From assembly GCA_937907705.1 (NCBI GenBank), contig CALCVP010000057.1:1-64000 (forward strand): 64,000 nucleotides of DNA, written 5' to 3'. This stretch comes from an uncultured Prevotella sp. Its GTDB lineage: Bacteria > Bacteroidota > Bacteroidia > Bacteroidales > Bacteroidaceae. The notes under the pieces are model-generated. The model had not been told where the DNA came from and ran no database searches. It was given only the letters and a program-made list of their open reading frames with translations. Below are positions 9,122 through 18,927 of the stretch, piece by piece. Numbering within the stretch: position 1 is the first letter of the stretch; the number at the start of each line of letters is the position of its first letter. Made by a program: the position numbers and the translations under genes.

Positions 9122-10750
9122 CTATTTTCCAGTGCCCAGCTTTTGCAGTTCTGCATCAAAGTTGTATTTCACTGTATTCACCTTATCAAAGACCATGGTT
9201 GCTTTTTTTGCATTGGTAAAAGCAGGCCACTGTGGCACTCCTTCGCCATTAGGATTACCTGTTTTTGCAAAGTTCAGCCATGCACTACTCATGATATCAC
9301 CCAGTTGTACGGCTTCTTGTGTGGCACCAGTTTCAAAGCCACACCTTACTACATTGTCGAACACATAAGGCAGTTCCATACAATGTACTGCACCTAATGT
9401 ACCATCCAATGCAGTGCTTTGATAAGCAAAGAGATAGTTCCACACGGGTGCACCACCGTCTTTAGCCTTTGTTTCCACTTGTGCCAATGCCTGAGGGCGA
9501 TACTTAAAGTCTACAAGTGGCATATCTACGGTCTGCAATTGTGGATAAGTTTGCTTGAATGTCTTGATATATTTTTGTGTTTTATCACCATAGGTTTTCT
9601 TCAGTAAATCTGTAATTTGCTGTTCTGTCTGCTGCCTGTAGTCAGGTACTGCCAATGCAGCAAAACCTGCAAACTCGTTCAAACAAGTGCCTACTATCAT
9701 CGGAACACCTGCAGATACCTTTTCACTTCCATTATGAAAGGCATCATCCGGCAGTATATCGCCATCTTTAGTGGCAAACCAGCCCCAGATGCTCACGCGT
9801 GCACTCTCGCCTTCTGCATCGGCTTGCTTCTTTACTTCAGCACAAGCCTTATTGCCTGCGGCCAACAGTTGAGCATAAGGAACTCTCTTTATATTGTCGA
9901 TAGAAGTGGCATCGAGACCTAAATACTTGGCTGTAAGTTCGCCAATGCGACGTGAATACTTCTCCGGCATATAAGTAGCACCGCTACCGCTCTGCACAAT
10001 AGCTTTTTGAAAGAGGCCTTTTGCACGTGGCATACAAAGCAATGACGACACTTTCCTGCCACCGCCTGACTGTCCAAAGATAGTGATATTTTCCGGATTT
10101 CCCCCAAAATTGGCTATATTATTTTTTACCCATTTCAATGCTGCCACTATATCAAGCAATCCCAAGTTGGCCGTATGCTGATAGCTCTTTCCAAAAGCTG
10201 AAAGATTGAGAAAGCCCAACACATTAAGACGATGGTTTAAGGATACCACCACTACATTGCCTTTCTTGGCTAAAGCTGCACCATCATAAGCAGGCTGCTC
10301 TTGGCTGGAACCCGTGGAAAAGCCCCCACCGTGTATCCAAACCATTACGGGTCTGCTCTGATGATCGTTGATGCCTGGAGTCCAGATGTTTACTCTCAAG
10401 CAGTCTTCTCCTGCAAACCCATCGTCCCATTGCGATGCAAATGCCACATTGTCCATATACCATGCAGACCGAAATTCCTGCGGACAAGTAGGTCCATAGT
10501 ATCTTGACGAGCGCACCCCACTCCACGATTGCGGCGCATGTGGCTCGTCAAAGCGGTCTGCCTGAGCATAAGGTATGCCCTTATAGTTGTAAATTCCATT
10601 CTCTATATACCCTGCCACTAACCCTGATTGGGTGGATACTGTGGATGCTTGGGTACTTGAATTGATAGTATATGCCTGACTGTTGGTCTGCGCTACGGCT
10701 GCGGCAGGCAGCAAACCTACAATCATATTGATAAATAACCTTCTGATCAT
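9122..10750 (-). CDS. Type-B carboxylesterase 2 (exported)
   Basis: From the start at 10750 this is a 542-residue alpha/beta-hydrolase whose first residues (MIRRLFINMIVGLLPAAA) form a signal peptide; the open frame continues 24 codons further upstream without signal-like sequence. Motifs are EDCLRVNIW, the oxyanion loop WIHGGGFSTGS, and a nucleophile elbow FGQSGGG with Ser228. The elbow differs from the GESAG of its neighbour, so the two esterases are divergent paralogues rather than a recent duplication and may accept different acyl groups. It follows the TBDR by 112 nt. Confidence 0.88.
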   Translation of the reverse strand: MIRRLFINMIVGLLPAAAVAQTNSQAYTINSSTQASTVSTQSGLVAGYIENGIYNYKGIPYAQADRFDEPHAPQSWSGVRSSRYYGPTCPQEFRSAWYMDNVAFASQWDDGFAGEDCLRVNIWTPGINDHQSRPVMVWIHGGGFSTGSSQEQPAYDGAALAKKGNVVVVSLNHRLNVLGFLNLSAFGKSYQHTANLGLLDIVAALKWVKNNIANFGGNPENITIFGQSGGGRKVSSLLCMPRAKGLFQKAIVQSGSGATYMPEKYSRRIGELTAKYLGLDATSIDNIKRVPYAQLLAAGNKACAEVKKQADAEGESARVSIWGWFATKDGDILPDDAFHNGSEKVSAGVPMIVGTCLNEFAGFAALAVPDYRQQTEQQITDLLKKTYGDKTQKYIKTFKQTYPQLQTVDMPLVDFKYRPQALAQVETKAKDGGAPVWNYLFAYQSTALDGTLGAVHCMELPYVFDNVVRCGFETGATQEAVQLGDIMSSAWLNFAKTGNPNGEGVPQWPAFTNAKKATMVFDKVNTVKYNFDAELQKLGTGK

Positions 10751-10862
10751 AAACATTGAAAAAATTGATAAATGTAGGTGCGGGCACTGGCAGTATGAGA
10801 AAACTGCCGGCTGCCGGCACACCTACACGATGAATATCTAACAACTATTTTACATTACTCGA

Positions 10863-13133
10863 TTAGAAATTGATATGAGTTGCAAACTCAACAGTGAACG
10901 GACGGATGTAAGAACCTGCCATGAGATAATTCTTGTAAGCAGATACATCTTCGAGCAAATCGGCTGCACCGATAGAGCCAGAGCATCCCTTTTGGTTGAA
11001 GAAGTTGATTACATTGACTGAGAAACTTACGTTTTTGTTGAGGTTGTAGTCAACACCTCCAAAGGTTTCCCAACGTCCGTTGAAGTAAAGCGTATTGGTC
11101 TTGTTGATATACTGCTTGCTCTGATAGCGGAAACTTGCCCATACACGGAACTTGTTGAAAATATAACTTGGGTCCAACTCAATGATACACTTGCTCACAC
11201 CGGTAGTGGTCTTGTCGGTAAAGCTGTATGTCTTGGTTTGGTCGCTGAAGTTAACATTGATGTCAAAGTTCTTGTATTTAGGCTGCTGTAAAGTGAGCAA
11301 ACCGTGGAAAGAGAAGCCTGTGAATGGCTTGAGTACTACGTCTGTGGTCCATCCCATGGTCTGAACATCATTGGTGATAGGAACTGTTACCACATCTGAC
11401 GAGTTATTCGGATTGGTAAACTGTGTGCGGCTCTTGTAGTTGCTCTGGCTAATGATCGATACCTGAGATACCAACTGCATCCAAGGAGTGTTCCAGAAAA
11501 TACCTGCACGGCCCAAATGAATGTTGACGGCATCAAGAATAGGCATGTAAGGACCTGCAAAGTCTTGTGAGTTAGGATGCTGCATAGCATACACATACTC
11601 TGCTACGAGGCCGAAACCATGGCTGATGGTGTAGCGGGCATTAACGGTAGCAGCCGGGTTCCACCAGTGTTTGCCGAAATGGGTAATCTTGCCTTGGCTA
11701 ACGCTATAATTGACACCTCTTACGTTTTCAGGATAAGTAGGAGTCTGGTCTTTGGCATTCATATAAGCAAGTGCATTTGCACCACCTACTGAATAATACT
11801 CTGCACGCACACCTGCAGACATCCACAAGCGGTTGGTTACCTGCCAATCGTCTGAAGCATAGAGTGCAAACTTTGTTTCATGTGTGTCGTAATACTCACC
11901 GCCGGTATTGGCTGCAAATTCTTGCGAGCCATTATGGTTGAGCCAAACAGGATTAGATTCAATAGTATGTGCAAAGACACCTGTGCTGGCTTGTATGCCC
12001 TGCTGGTTCCACCAGGCATTAGCGCCCAGACGCCAGCTGTGTGCACGGTTCTTGCTGCGGCCTGTCAATTCGGCAGTAGTAAGCCAATCGCGCTCGAATC
12101 CTACATCATGAAGCATATAGCGGCTATTGTAATTGCCTGTAAAAGTCTCGCCTGCCTTATGGCTTCCGTTGTCGTAAGCATAGGTGTATCCATCTTTTTC
12201 ACCAGCTACACCCGTGCCCGCAAGAGCCATACTGGTAATATAGTTGTTGGCATAGTTGTATTTTGAGGTTATATCAAGCTTGTTGCCGTTTCTAAATGTA
12301 TAGTTAAGGTTGGCAGTAATGCTGTTGTTCAGTGCATGAGAAAGGTTCTTGCGGTAATCGGTAACCGTTTTTCCTGTCATTACATCTACATAAGACAACT
12401 GTCCGTTGGCAGGCAAGAAGAAATCATGCCCAAGGCGGAAGCCATTGTATTCTTTTACTGAACCGTCGCCTACATAGATAAACGGTCCATAAGAATCACC
12501 TATATTCTTGGTATAAGCGTAACGATAAAAGAGGTTGAACTTGCCGCGGCCTTCATTCCACTCCTTGGAAACAGATGCTTTAATTATTTTCATATCGCTG
12601 CTGTATTGTGCATCGGTAGGTTTGTTGCTGCCTGGATCAAGGTTTACATAAGCGCCCAAGGAGTAAGACCAGCCGTTGGCAATAGGACCTGCCAAAGAGA
12701 GGTCGAAGCGCTGCAAGTTAAAGATATTGGTTGTATAGTTGACATGTCCTTCAAACTTCTTTCCGCCTACACGTGTGTTGGACAGCACTGCATAGTTAAC
12801 GGCACCGTTCTTGATGGCACTCTCGCCAAGCGACATCAGCCCCATGCTGCCATGCTGGGCGCAGCCTGTCCAGTAAAGATAAGGCAAGCAAGGCCATACA
12901 TTGTAAGATACAGGCAAGCCATCTTCGTAAATAGTGGCAGAAAGACTTGAAGGCAAACCGATAGAAATCTGTCGGGGTTGGTTATCGCTGGATGCGTTCA
13001 GCATCACGTTGCGGTTCTTTACTTCCTTCGTTTCCGGTACAGAGTCTTTTTCTATTTTGTCTTGAGCAAAGCCATAAGCCGGTGCCAAAAGTGCTGCACC
13101 AATAAATAATTGAGTTAGTTTTCCAGTTTTCAT
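10863..13133 (-). CDS. TonB-dependent outer-membrane receptor without a SusD partner
   Basis: A 756-residue protein with a signal peptide (1-23, ending FAQD). A plug-like region (about 40-130) begins after the RNVMLNASSDNQPRQIS segment. A long series of aromatic beta strands follows, and the last strand ends in Phe (ATHINF), as expected for an outer-membrane barrel. It lacks the carboxypeptidase-D-like N-terminal domain of SusC proteins, and no susD lies beside it. It is therefore likely to import a small ligand through the TonB system. Two GH3s, two esterases and a GH78-like enzyme flank it, suggesting an acylated or glycosylated small molecule or oligosaccharide as ligand (inference). Confidence 0.85.
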   Translation of the reverse strand: MKTGKLTQLFIGAALLAPAYGFAQDKIEKDSVPETKEVKNRNVMLNASSDNQPRQISIGLPSSLSATIYEDGLPVSYNVWPCLPYLYWTGCAQHGSMGLMSLGESAIKNGAVNYAVLSNTRVGGKKFEGHVNYTTNIFNLQRFDLSLAGPIANGWSYSLGAYVNLDPGSNKPTDAQYSSDMKIIKASVSKEWNEGRGKFNLFYRYAYTKNIGDSYGPFIYVGDGSVKEYNGFRLGHDFFLPANGQLSYVDVMTGKTVTDYRKNLSHALNNSITANLNYTFRNGNKLDITSKYNYANNYITSMALAGTGVAGEKDGYTYAYDNGSHKAGETFTGNYNSRYMLHDVGFERDWLTTAELTGRSKNRAHSWRLGANAWWNQQGIQASTGVFAHTIESNPVWLNHNGSQEFAANTGGEYYDTHETKFALYASDDWQVTNRLWMSAGVRAEYYSVGGANALAYMNAKDQTPTYPENVRGVNYSVSQGKITHFGKHWWNPAATVNARYTISHGFGLVAEYVYAMQHPNSQDFAGPYMPILDAVNIHLGRAGIFWNTPWMQLVSQVSIISQSNYKSRTQFTNPNNSSDVVTVPITNDVQTMGWTTDVVLKPFTGFSFHGLLTLQQPKYKNFDINVNFSDQTKTYSFTDKTTTGVSKCIIELDPSYIFNKFRVWASFRYQSKQYINKTNTLYFNGRWETFGGVDYNLNKNVSFSVNVINFFNQKGCSGSIGAADLLEDVSAYKNYLMAGSYIRPFTVEFATHINF

Positions 13134-13239
13134 AAACGATAAGGTTTTTTATAAAGTGCGGTGGGTCCGAAGACCCACACGCTGTGTAATAATAATAAAT
13201 GTATGTGAATGTTATGAATGACCAATAAGGTAATGTCTT

Positions 13240-15585
13240 TTATTTCTGTTCTGGCAGCAGGCAAGGACGTACTTTCTCGATTACACTACCCTTTTCGGTT
13301 ACAGTAGCGGTAAGGGGTTTTGCATCAGCTGCATTCTTGGCTACCATTACGCGGTAGGTACCTTCTTCTACTTGCCATTGGCTGTCAGTCTCGTTGAATG
13401 AAGCCAAGTCTGCATAAGGAATGGTGATGCTTACGGTCTGACTCTGACCAGGGTTCAACTTGTCTGTCTTGGCAAAGCCTTTCAGTTCACGTGCAGGCTT
13501 GTCCATATCCTTGCCGGGAGCGGCAACATATACCTGTACTACCTCTTTACCGGCAGTCTTGCCAGTGTTCTTTACTTCTACATTTACCTTGATATTGCCT
13601 TGTGCATCAGTAGTTACAGCAGGTTTGCCATATTTAAAGGTGGTGTAGCTCAAGCCATAACCAAACGGATAAGACACTGCCACATGTTTGGTATCGTAGT
13701 AACGATAGCCTACATATATGCCGTCGTTATACTCTGTATAGTCAAAATTCTTGCGCGTTCCTTCGGTGCGTACATCCATAAATCCTTTCAGAGATTCTGT
13801 CAACTCATCTTCACTGATATTGTCTGGAGTAGGGAAATCGGCTTTAGAAGGTACATCATTGTAGCTTACAGGCCAGGTCATAGGCAGACGACCGGATGGC
13901 GATTCCTTGCCAGTCAGTATGTCGGCTACAGAATTGCCGCCCTCCTGACCAGGCAACCAAGCTGTCAGTACAGCATCGGGATTGTCTATCCAGCTCTTGG
14001 TTTCAATAACGCCACACACATTCAGGATAACCACCACTTTCTTGCCTGCCTTGTGGAAGGCTGCACTTACCTTGCCGATCATCTGCTTTTCAGCATCTGT
14101 AAGGTTATAGTTGTCTGAGATATTGCGGTCGGCAAACTCTCCTGAAGTTTTGCCTATTGTAACCACTGCCAAATCATTGGCTTTGGCTGCCTGTGCCAAC
14201 AGATTATTGTCGAGGCTCATCTCCGGAATAAGATGCTTGGGCAAAAAGGCTGCAAACTGGCTCTTTGATTTAGGCATAGCGGCTGTAGCCTCTGGTATAT
14301 ACTTCTCGTAAACAGCCTGTACGCTACCGTCTACATTAAAGCCTGCATTCTTCAATCCATCAAGCAGACTTACCACATAAGCATGGTTTACGTTGCCCGA
14401 ACCTGTGCCACCTGCTATAAAGTCATAAGAGGTGCGGCCAAACACAGCCACATTCTTTATTTTATTGTTCAGTGGCAAAGTGTTTTTGTTGTTCTTCAGC
14501 AATACCATACCCTCCAAAGCAGCATTACGCGTTACGGTGGCATGAGCCTTCAAGTCTGGATTGTTGTCGGCTACGTAACCTTGATAGCGCGGAGTCTTGA
14601 GGATATACTCCAATATATGTTTTACATTACGGTCAATGATTTCCATTGACAAGTGCCCGTTAAGCACAGCATTCTTGATTTCTGTGCGCTGCGACAGCTT
14701 GCCGGGCATCAGCAGGTCGTTGCCAGCTTCCATCTGTGCAGTAGCGTGCTGACCGCCAAACCAGTCGGTCATTACCATGCCTTTGAAGCCCCACTCATGG
14801 CGAAGTATCTCGGTAATCAAGTCGCAACGCTCACTGGTCATAGTACCGTTTACCTTGTTATAGGAGGTCATGATGGTCCAAGGCTGCGACTCTTTTACTA
14901 CAATTTCAAATGGTTTGAGGTAAATTTCGCGCAGCGTGCGTGGGCGTGCCAGCACATTATTGCTGGTGCGGTTGGTCTCTTGGTTATTGAAAGCAAAGTG
15001 CTTTACAGAGGTGCCTACGCCATTGCTCTGCACACCGTTGACCATAGCAGCGCATATTTTGCCTGCCAGCAAAGGGTCTTCTGAATAATATTCAAAGTTA
15101 CGGCCATTCAGTGGGTTGCGCTGAATGTTGGTGGCAGGTGCCAACAGCACATCCACGCCATAATGTTTTACCTCATCGCCCATGGCTGCACCCACCTGAT
15201 GCACCAGTTGGGTGTTCCACGTAGCACTCATTACAGTGGCAATAGGAAAGTGGGTGCAATAGAAAGTTCTGCTGGTGCCCTTGCGAGTTGGATTGATACG
15301 CAAACCGGCAGGACCGTCGGCCACTACGGTAGAAGGTATGCCTAAACGCGGTATAGCATTCAGCTGGCCGGCAGCACCCGGCACCAACTCTGATGCATTG
15401 CCTATGGTAGCCAAATCGTCGGTCTGTTCATTGCCCATTGAGCCGATCAATATATTTAACTTCTCGTCTAAGGTCATGGCGTTGATAACCTTGTCTATAG
15501 GATCAACTCCAAACTTAGGTGTTTGTGCAAAGCCCTGCATGCTAACGGTTGCAAGGCAAGCTGACATGATTATTGATTTAAACAT
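13240..15585 (-). CDS. GH3 beta-glucosidase-like enzyme with C-terminal Fn3-like domain
   Basis: A 781-residue exported protein with a signal peptide ending GFAQ. The GH3 catalytic domain includes the KHFAFNNQETNR segment and the nucleophile in MVMTDW (Asp274). An alpha/beta sandwich follows, then a fibronectin-III-like domain (from about 660) after the typical PFGYGLSYTTF sequence. This is the classical three-domain layout of bacterial beta-glucosidases and beta-xylosidases. It is the first gene of the leftward cluster and follows a good promoter. Which beta-linked sugar it removes cannot be told from sequence. Confidence 0.92.
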   Translation of the reverse strand: MFKSIIMSACLATVSMQGFAQTPKFGVDPIDKVINAMTLDEKLNILIGSMGNEQTDDLATIGNASELVPGAAGQLNAIPRLGIPSTVVADGPAGLRINPTRKGTSRTFYCTHFPIATVMSATWNTQLVHQVGAAMGDEVKHYGVDVLLAPATNIQRNPLNGRNFEYYSEDPLLAGKICAAMVNGVQSNGVGTSVKHFAFNNQETNRTSNNVLARPRTLREIYLKPFEIVVKESQPWTIMTSYNKVNGTMTSERCDLITEILRHEWGFKGMVMTDWFGGQHATAQMEAGNDLLMPGKLSQRTEIKNAVLNGHLSMEIIDRNVKHILEYILKTPRYQGYVADNNPDLKAHATVTRNAALEGMVLLKNNKNTLPLNNKIKNVAVFGRTSYDFIAGGTGSGNVNHAYVVSLLDGLKNAGFNVDGSVQAVYEKYIPEATAAMPKSKSQFAAFLPKHLIPEMSLDNNLLAQAAKANDLAVVTIGKTSGEFADRNISDNYNLTDAEKQMIGKVSAAFHKAGKKVVVILNVCGVIETKSWIDNPDAVLTAWLPGQEGGNSVADILTGKESPSGRLPMTWPVSYNDVPSKADFPTPDNISEDELTESLKGFMDVRTEGTRKNFDYTEYNDGIYVGYRYYDTKHVAVSYPFGYGLSYTTFKYGKPAVTTDAQGNIKVNVEVKNTGKTAGKEVVQVYVAAPGKDMDKPARELKGFAKTDKLNPGQSQTVSITIPYADLASFNETDSQWQVEEGTYRVMVAKNAADAKPLTATVTEKGSVIEKVRPCLLPEQK

Positions 15586-15623
15586 AGTTTTTAATAAGTA
15601 TTTTAGGTTTTCGTTTTCGCTTG

Positions 15624-15652
15624 CAAAATTAAGTGAAAAAGATACAGGTCAA
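15624..15652 (-). promoter_or_regulatory. Promoter of the GH3/TBDR cluster
   Basis: On the minus strand the -7 element is TAATTTTG (15631 to 15624), with a TTG -33 element (15652-15650) 18 nt upstream. Transcription would start near 15617, giving a leader of about 30 nt before the GH3 start at 15585. Confidence 0.65.
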
Positions 15653-15930
15653 TAGTTACAGTAGTTTGAAAAGTAAACTTATAAAAACATTAAACAGTTA
15701 ATACTCAATATGTTATAAAAACACATCAATACAAAAAAGTAAACTCTATAAATGCTTGATGTAAGCCAAAATAATGATAAATATCAGTCATTTTTGTTGT
15801 TTATTAAACACTTATTAGCACTCGTTATAGGCATATTTTTCTAAATTCGTCAAGCTAATAATGATACATTTACATCACAAGAATGGTTCATTTTCACCTG
15901 TTGTGCCCCCTGCTGCACAATGAAGAAAAA

Positions 15931-16060
15931 GCATTGCTTCTGCAAGAGCTATGCAATCACAGAGCGATAACATAGCTCTTGCATCATGATTGCACTGCAA
16001 TCGCAAGGCAATTGCTATGCTCTTGCACGCCAATTGCAGTGCTTTCAGAAAAGCAGCAAG
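15931..16060. repeat. Chain of short inverted repeats (family A), copy 2
   Basis: TGCAAGAGCTATG (15941-15953) pairs with CATAGCTCTTGCA (15971-15983). GATTGCA (15988-15994) pairs with TGCAATC (15996-16002), and GCAATTGC and CAATTGCAGTG words follow. The vocabulary (GCTATGCAA, GCAATTGCTATGC) resembles the array at 204-304. It sits in the 950-bp spacer between the GH3 cluster and the exopolysaccharide genes. The open frames here (15875-16228 on the minus strand and a plus-strand one) are made of this repeat and show no domain; I see no gene in 15653-16213. Confidence 0.65.
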
Positions 16061-16213
16061 AAAATGGCTTGCTGCCAGTAGTCTACATACTACCGGCTGA
16101 GGCATCGCGACAAGCTGCAAAAGCACCTTTTGCCAAACATGCAATAACCGCAAAACAATGCGGACAAAGCCAAGACCTGAAATATAAAAATTAGATAAAT
16201 AAACATATTGACC

Positions 16214-16244
16214 TTGGCGTTCACGCAAAAAAAGCGTAAATTTG
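16214..16244 (+). promoter_or_regulatory. Promoter of the pyruvyl transferase operon
   Basis: TTG (16214-16216), a 20-nt spacer and TAAATTTG (16237-16244) match the Bacteroidota -33/-7 pattern. Transcription would start near 16251, leaving a leader of about 285 nt before the first gene at 16537. I found no strong hairpin or short open frame in that leader. Confidence 0.6.
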
Positions 16245-16536
16245 CAAATGATACGTATGCATTTTCACTTTACTTGTCAGAAACAATTGATTTACGCCTA
16301 ATTATTATTCAACTTGCTAAACAACGACCCATTGGAACACCTTTAAAGAAATACAGTTAACAAAACAGCTTCTTGCAGGTCTATATACAGAGAACAACCC
16401 GCATGATAGGGTAAATGTGTACCTAAGCAAAGCACTCATTGACAGCTAAAGATGGATTAGCCCTAATTACAAACGCCAAGCAATATCCAAAAAAATACTG
16501 TCTTCTTAATGCGTAAATAAAAAGAAATACTTTGAC

Positions 16537-17628
16537 ATGAAACATATTGGAATCATCACGCATTACGATGTCTTCAACCACGGAGCTATCCTGCAACTCA
16601 ACGCTTTGTGCAAAACTTTGCGTGCAAAAGGCTATGATGCAAAAGCACTACAGTTTGAGAAAAATTATGATTTCTTAGGTGTAAAACTGAAATCCAAGTA
16701 CAACATATCTATCAAATCGGTAGTATTCTATATCAAATACTTATGTAAAAAAGGCATGGGCAAGACCATTTTCAACGTAAGGAAAATGCGTCTGCTCAAC
16801 AAATTCAAGCAACAAGAACAGTTGTTGGATGCTTACTATACCGAATGTGGCAAGAAAGATGCTGTCATTATAGGCAGTGATGAAGTGTTTGCACTGCACA
16901 CTGGCCCTACTCCTGTATTCTTCGGACACGCTTGCCCCTCTGACCATGTAATCAGTTATGCAGGGTGCTTCGGACCTACCACACTGAATGACATCAGGCA
17001 GCTGCACTGTGAGGCATTGGTAAAAAGCGGACTTCAAAGTATGGAAGCCGTGTCTGTAAGAGACAAAAACTCTTTTGACATCGTAACAGAGCTGACAGGC
17101 AAAGAACCGACATTAGTGTGCGACCCTGTTATTCTGTATGGTTACCGACAAGAGTTAGCCCGGTTCACACCACCCTCACTGCCCAAATACATGGTAGTAT
17201 ATGCCTATGACGAGAGCTTGAACGACCCTGAAGAAGTAAAGCAAATAAAAGACTATGCACGCCGAAACAACCTGATAATAGTAAGTCCTGGCTTCTATCA
17301 CAGCTGGTGCGACAAGAATATAAATGTCGATTCGGTCAACATCATCAACTATTTTGCACATGCCGCATGCGTGGTAACAGACACTTTTCATGGCACAGTG
17401 CTGTCAATCATCACAGGAAGAGAAGTGGCTGTTAAAATAAGAAACAACAGCAACAAGCTGCTCAACCTTATCCATGAGTATCATTTGGAACAGCAAACAG
17501 TAAGCAGCTTTGACCAACTGGACCGCGCATTCAGCAAGCCCATTGACTATCAATCCGTAAACCAAGAGATAGAAAAGCGGCGAAAAGCATCCATGGAGTT
17601 CTTGGACAAGGCTCTAAGAAACATATAA
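16537..17628 (+). CDS. Polysaccharide pyruvyl transferase family protein
   Basis: A 363-residue cytoplasmic protein with no signal peptide. It opens with GIITHYDVFNHGAILQ, the N-terminal signature of WcaK/CsaB-type pyruvyl transferases. A central IGSDEVF segment (near residue 108) and a C-terminal CVVTDTFHGTVLSII motif (near 288) are the conserved donor and acceptor regions. Members usually add a ketal-linked pyruvate from phosphoenolpyruvate to a sugar of an exopolysaccharide repeat unit. It is followed 90 nt later by an Fe-S FrhB-like protein, a pair often seen in Bacteroidota capsule loci. It probably modifies the polymer made by the leftward genes from 22.3 to 36.1 kb. Confidence 0.85.
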   Translation: MKHIGIITHYDVFNHGAILQLNALCKTLRAKGYDAKALQFEKNYDFLGVKLKSKYNISIKSVVFYIKYLCKKGMGKTIFNVRKMRLLNKFKQQEQLLDAYYTECGKKDAVIIGSDEVFALHTGPTPVFFGHACPSDHVISYAGCFGPTTLNDIRQLHCEALVKSGLQSMEAVSVRDKNSFDIVTELTGKEPTLVCDPVILYGYRQELARFTPPSLPKYMVVYAYDESLNDPEEVKQIKDYARRNNLIIVSPGFYHSWCDKNINVDSVNIINYFAHAACVVTDTFHGTVLSIITGREVAVKIRNNSNKLLNLIHEYHLEQQTVSSFDQLDRAFSKPIDYQSVNQEIEKRRKASMEFLDKALRNI

Positions 17629-17718
17629 ACAAACTATCCATACGCTTGATACACAGGCATGCAGGATGATAAAAGCATAAAACAGCTGCCGCAACAGCAA
17701 GCCTAAATATACAAAAAC

Positions 17719-18924
17719 ATGAACATTAGCGATACAAAAACACTACACCCTTGCACCAGTTGCCAACTGTGTGCAGGGGTGTGCCCTAACAATGCTATCA
17801 GTATCGGTCTGGACGAAGAGGGTTTTTACAGACCCACTGTTGACCCAGACAAGTGCATAGACTGTGGACTATGTCAAAAAGTATGCTACAAATTCCACAA
17901 CGAAGCACCAGACATTGCAACAGTAGACCGCAGCAAGCACTACGCTGCCTATGCCAACGATGCTGCTATAACAGCACAAAGCACATCAGGAGGCGTGGCC
18001 AGTGTACTGACCCGTCAGCTTATCAGCCAAGGCTATACCTGCGTGGGAGTGGCCTATGATTACAGCACCGACAGAGCCGTAGGTGCCATAGCCACCGACG
18101 ACAGTGAGGCAGAAGCCTTCAAAGGGTCCAAATATATACAGTCGCTGTCTGTCGATGCCTTCAGGCAATTGCTGCACATGAACCGCCAAGGGCGGTATGC
18201 CGTATTTGGCACTCCTTGCCAAATATATGCGTTCGACCTGCTGTTAAAACAGCAGAAACGGCGCGACAACTTCCTGCTGGTAGACATCTACTGCCATGGT
18301 TGCCCTACACTGAACCTCTGGACTAAATATGCAAGGCATATAAAACAGCACACCCACAACAGCTCTTTGAAGCAATTGGCTTTCAGAAGCAAGGCACGCG
18401 GTTGGGGGCGCTACTGCATATCAACTAATAACAAAGGGAAATTGACCTATCTGAGTCCCAAGACAAACGATGCTTTTTACACGCTCTTCTTTTCCAATCA
18501 TGTACTGAATGATGCCTGCAAGGATTGTACCCTGCGCAGTACATTAAGCCACAGCGACATCAGATTGGGCGACTTTTGGGGCAAATGTTATGACCTTAAC
18601 ACCCAAGGTGTATCGCTTGTATCTGTCAATACAGAACGTGGACAAGAGCTGTTTAACCAAATCAAGCCTCAACTATGGTACAAGGAGCATGCCGCTTCCG
18701 ACTTTATGGTCTACCAAAGCATCGGAACAAGCTATATCATTGATGAGCAACTGAGAAGCAAACTGCTGCACATGCTCGCCACAGAAGACATACCTCTGAA
18801 GGCCGTAGCCAAGACCTATTGGCACAGCTTGCCACCTAAAAAGAAAGCAAGGCAATTAGTCAAGAATATCATCTTGCACCTTCCAACAGGCCTTGTCTCA
18901 CTGGCAAAAAAGATATACCACTAA
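17719..18924 (+). CDS. FrhB/FdhB-like Fe-S protein of the capsule locus
   Basis: A 401-residue protein. Two 4Fe-4S ferredoxin clusters lie at the N-terminus (Cys12, 15, 18, 22 and Cys46, 49, 52, 56). The N- and C-terminal domains of the coenzyme F420 hydrogenase/dehydrogenase beta-subunit family follow (about 80-160 and 170-330; TSGGVASVLTRQL and FGTPCQIYAF are typical). Bacteroidota do not make F420, so in these loci the protein is usually a flavin/Fe-S oxidoreductase of unproven role, presumed to act on a sugar or lipid-linked intermediate. It forms an operon with the pyruvyl transferase. No membrane segment is visible. Confidence 0.87.
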   Translation: MNISDTKTLHPCTSCQLCAGVCPNNAISIGLDEEGFYRPTVDPDKCIDCGLCQKVCYKFHNEAPDIATVDRSKHYAAYANDAAITAQSTSGGVASVLTRQLISQGYTCVGVAYDYSTDRAVGAIATDDSEAEAFKGSKYIQSLSVDAFRQLLHMNRQGRYAVFGTPCQIYAFDLLLKQQKRRDNFLLVDIYCHGCPTLNLWTKYARHIKQHTHNSSLKQLAFRSKARGWGRYCISTNNKGKLTYLSPKTNDAFYTLFFSNHVLNDACKDCTLRSTLSHSDIRLGDFWGKCYDLNTQGVSLVSVNTERGQELFNQIKPQLWYKEHAASDFMVYQSIGTSYIIDEQLRSKLLHMLATEDIPLKAVAKTYWHSLPPKKKARQLVKNIILHLPTGLVSLAKKIYH

Positions 18925-18927
18925 AAG

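Noticed and set aside
13240..15585. Recent duplication between the two GH3 genes or the two esterase genes
   Set aside because: The GH3s differ in domain layout and the esterases in their nucleophile elbow (GESAG versus GQSGG), so each pair is long diverged.
15875..16228. 117-codon open frame on the minus strand in the 16-kb spacer
   Set aside because: It runs through the palindrome array, its composition is repeat-driven, and no domain or signal is seen.
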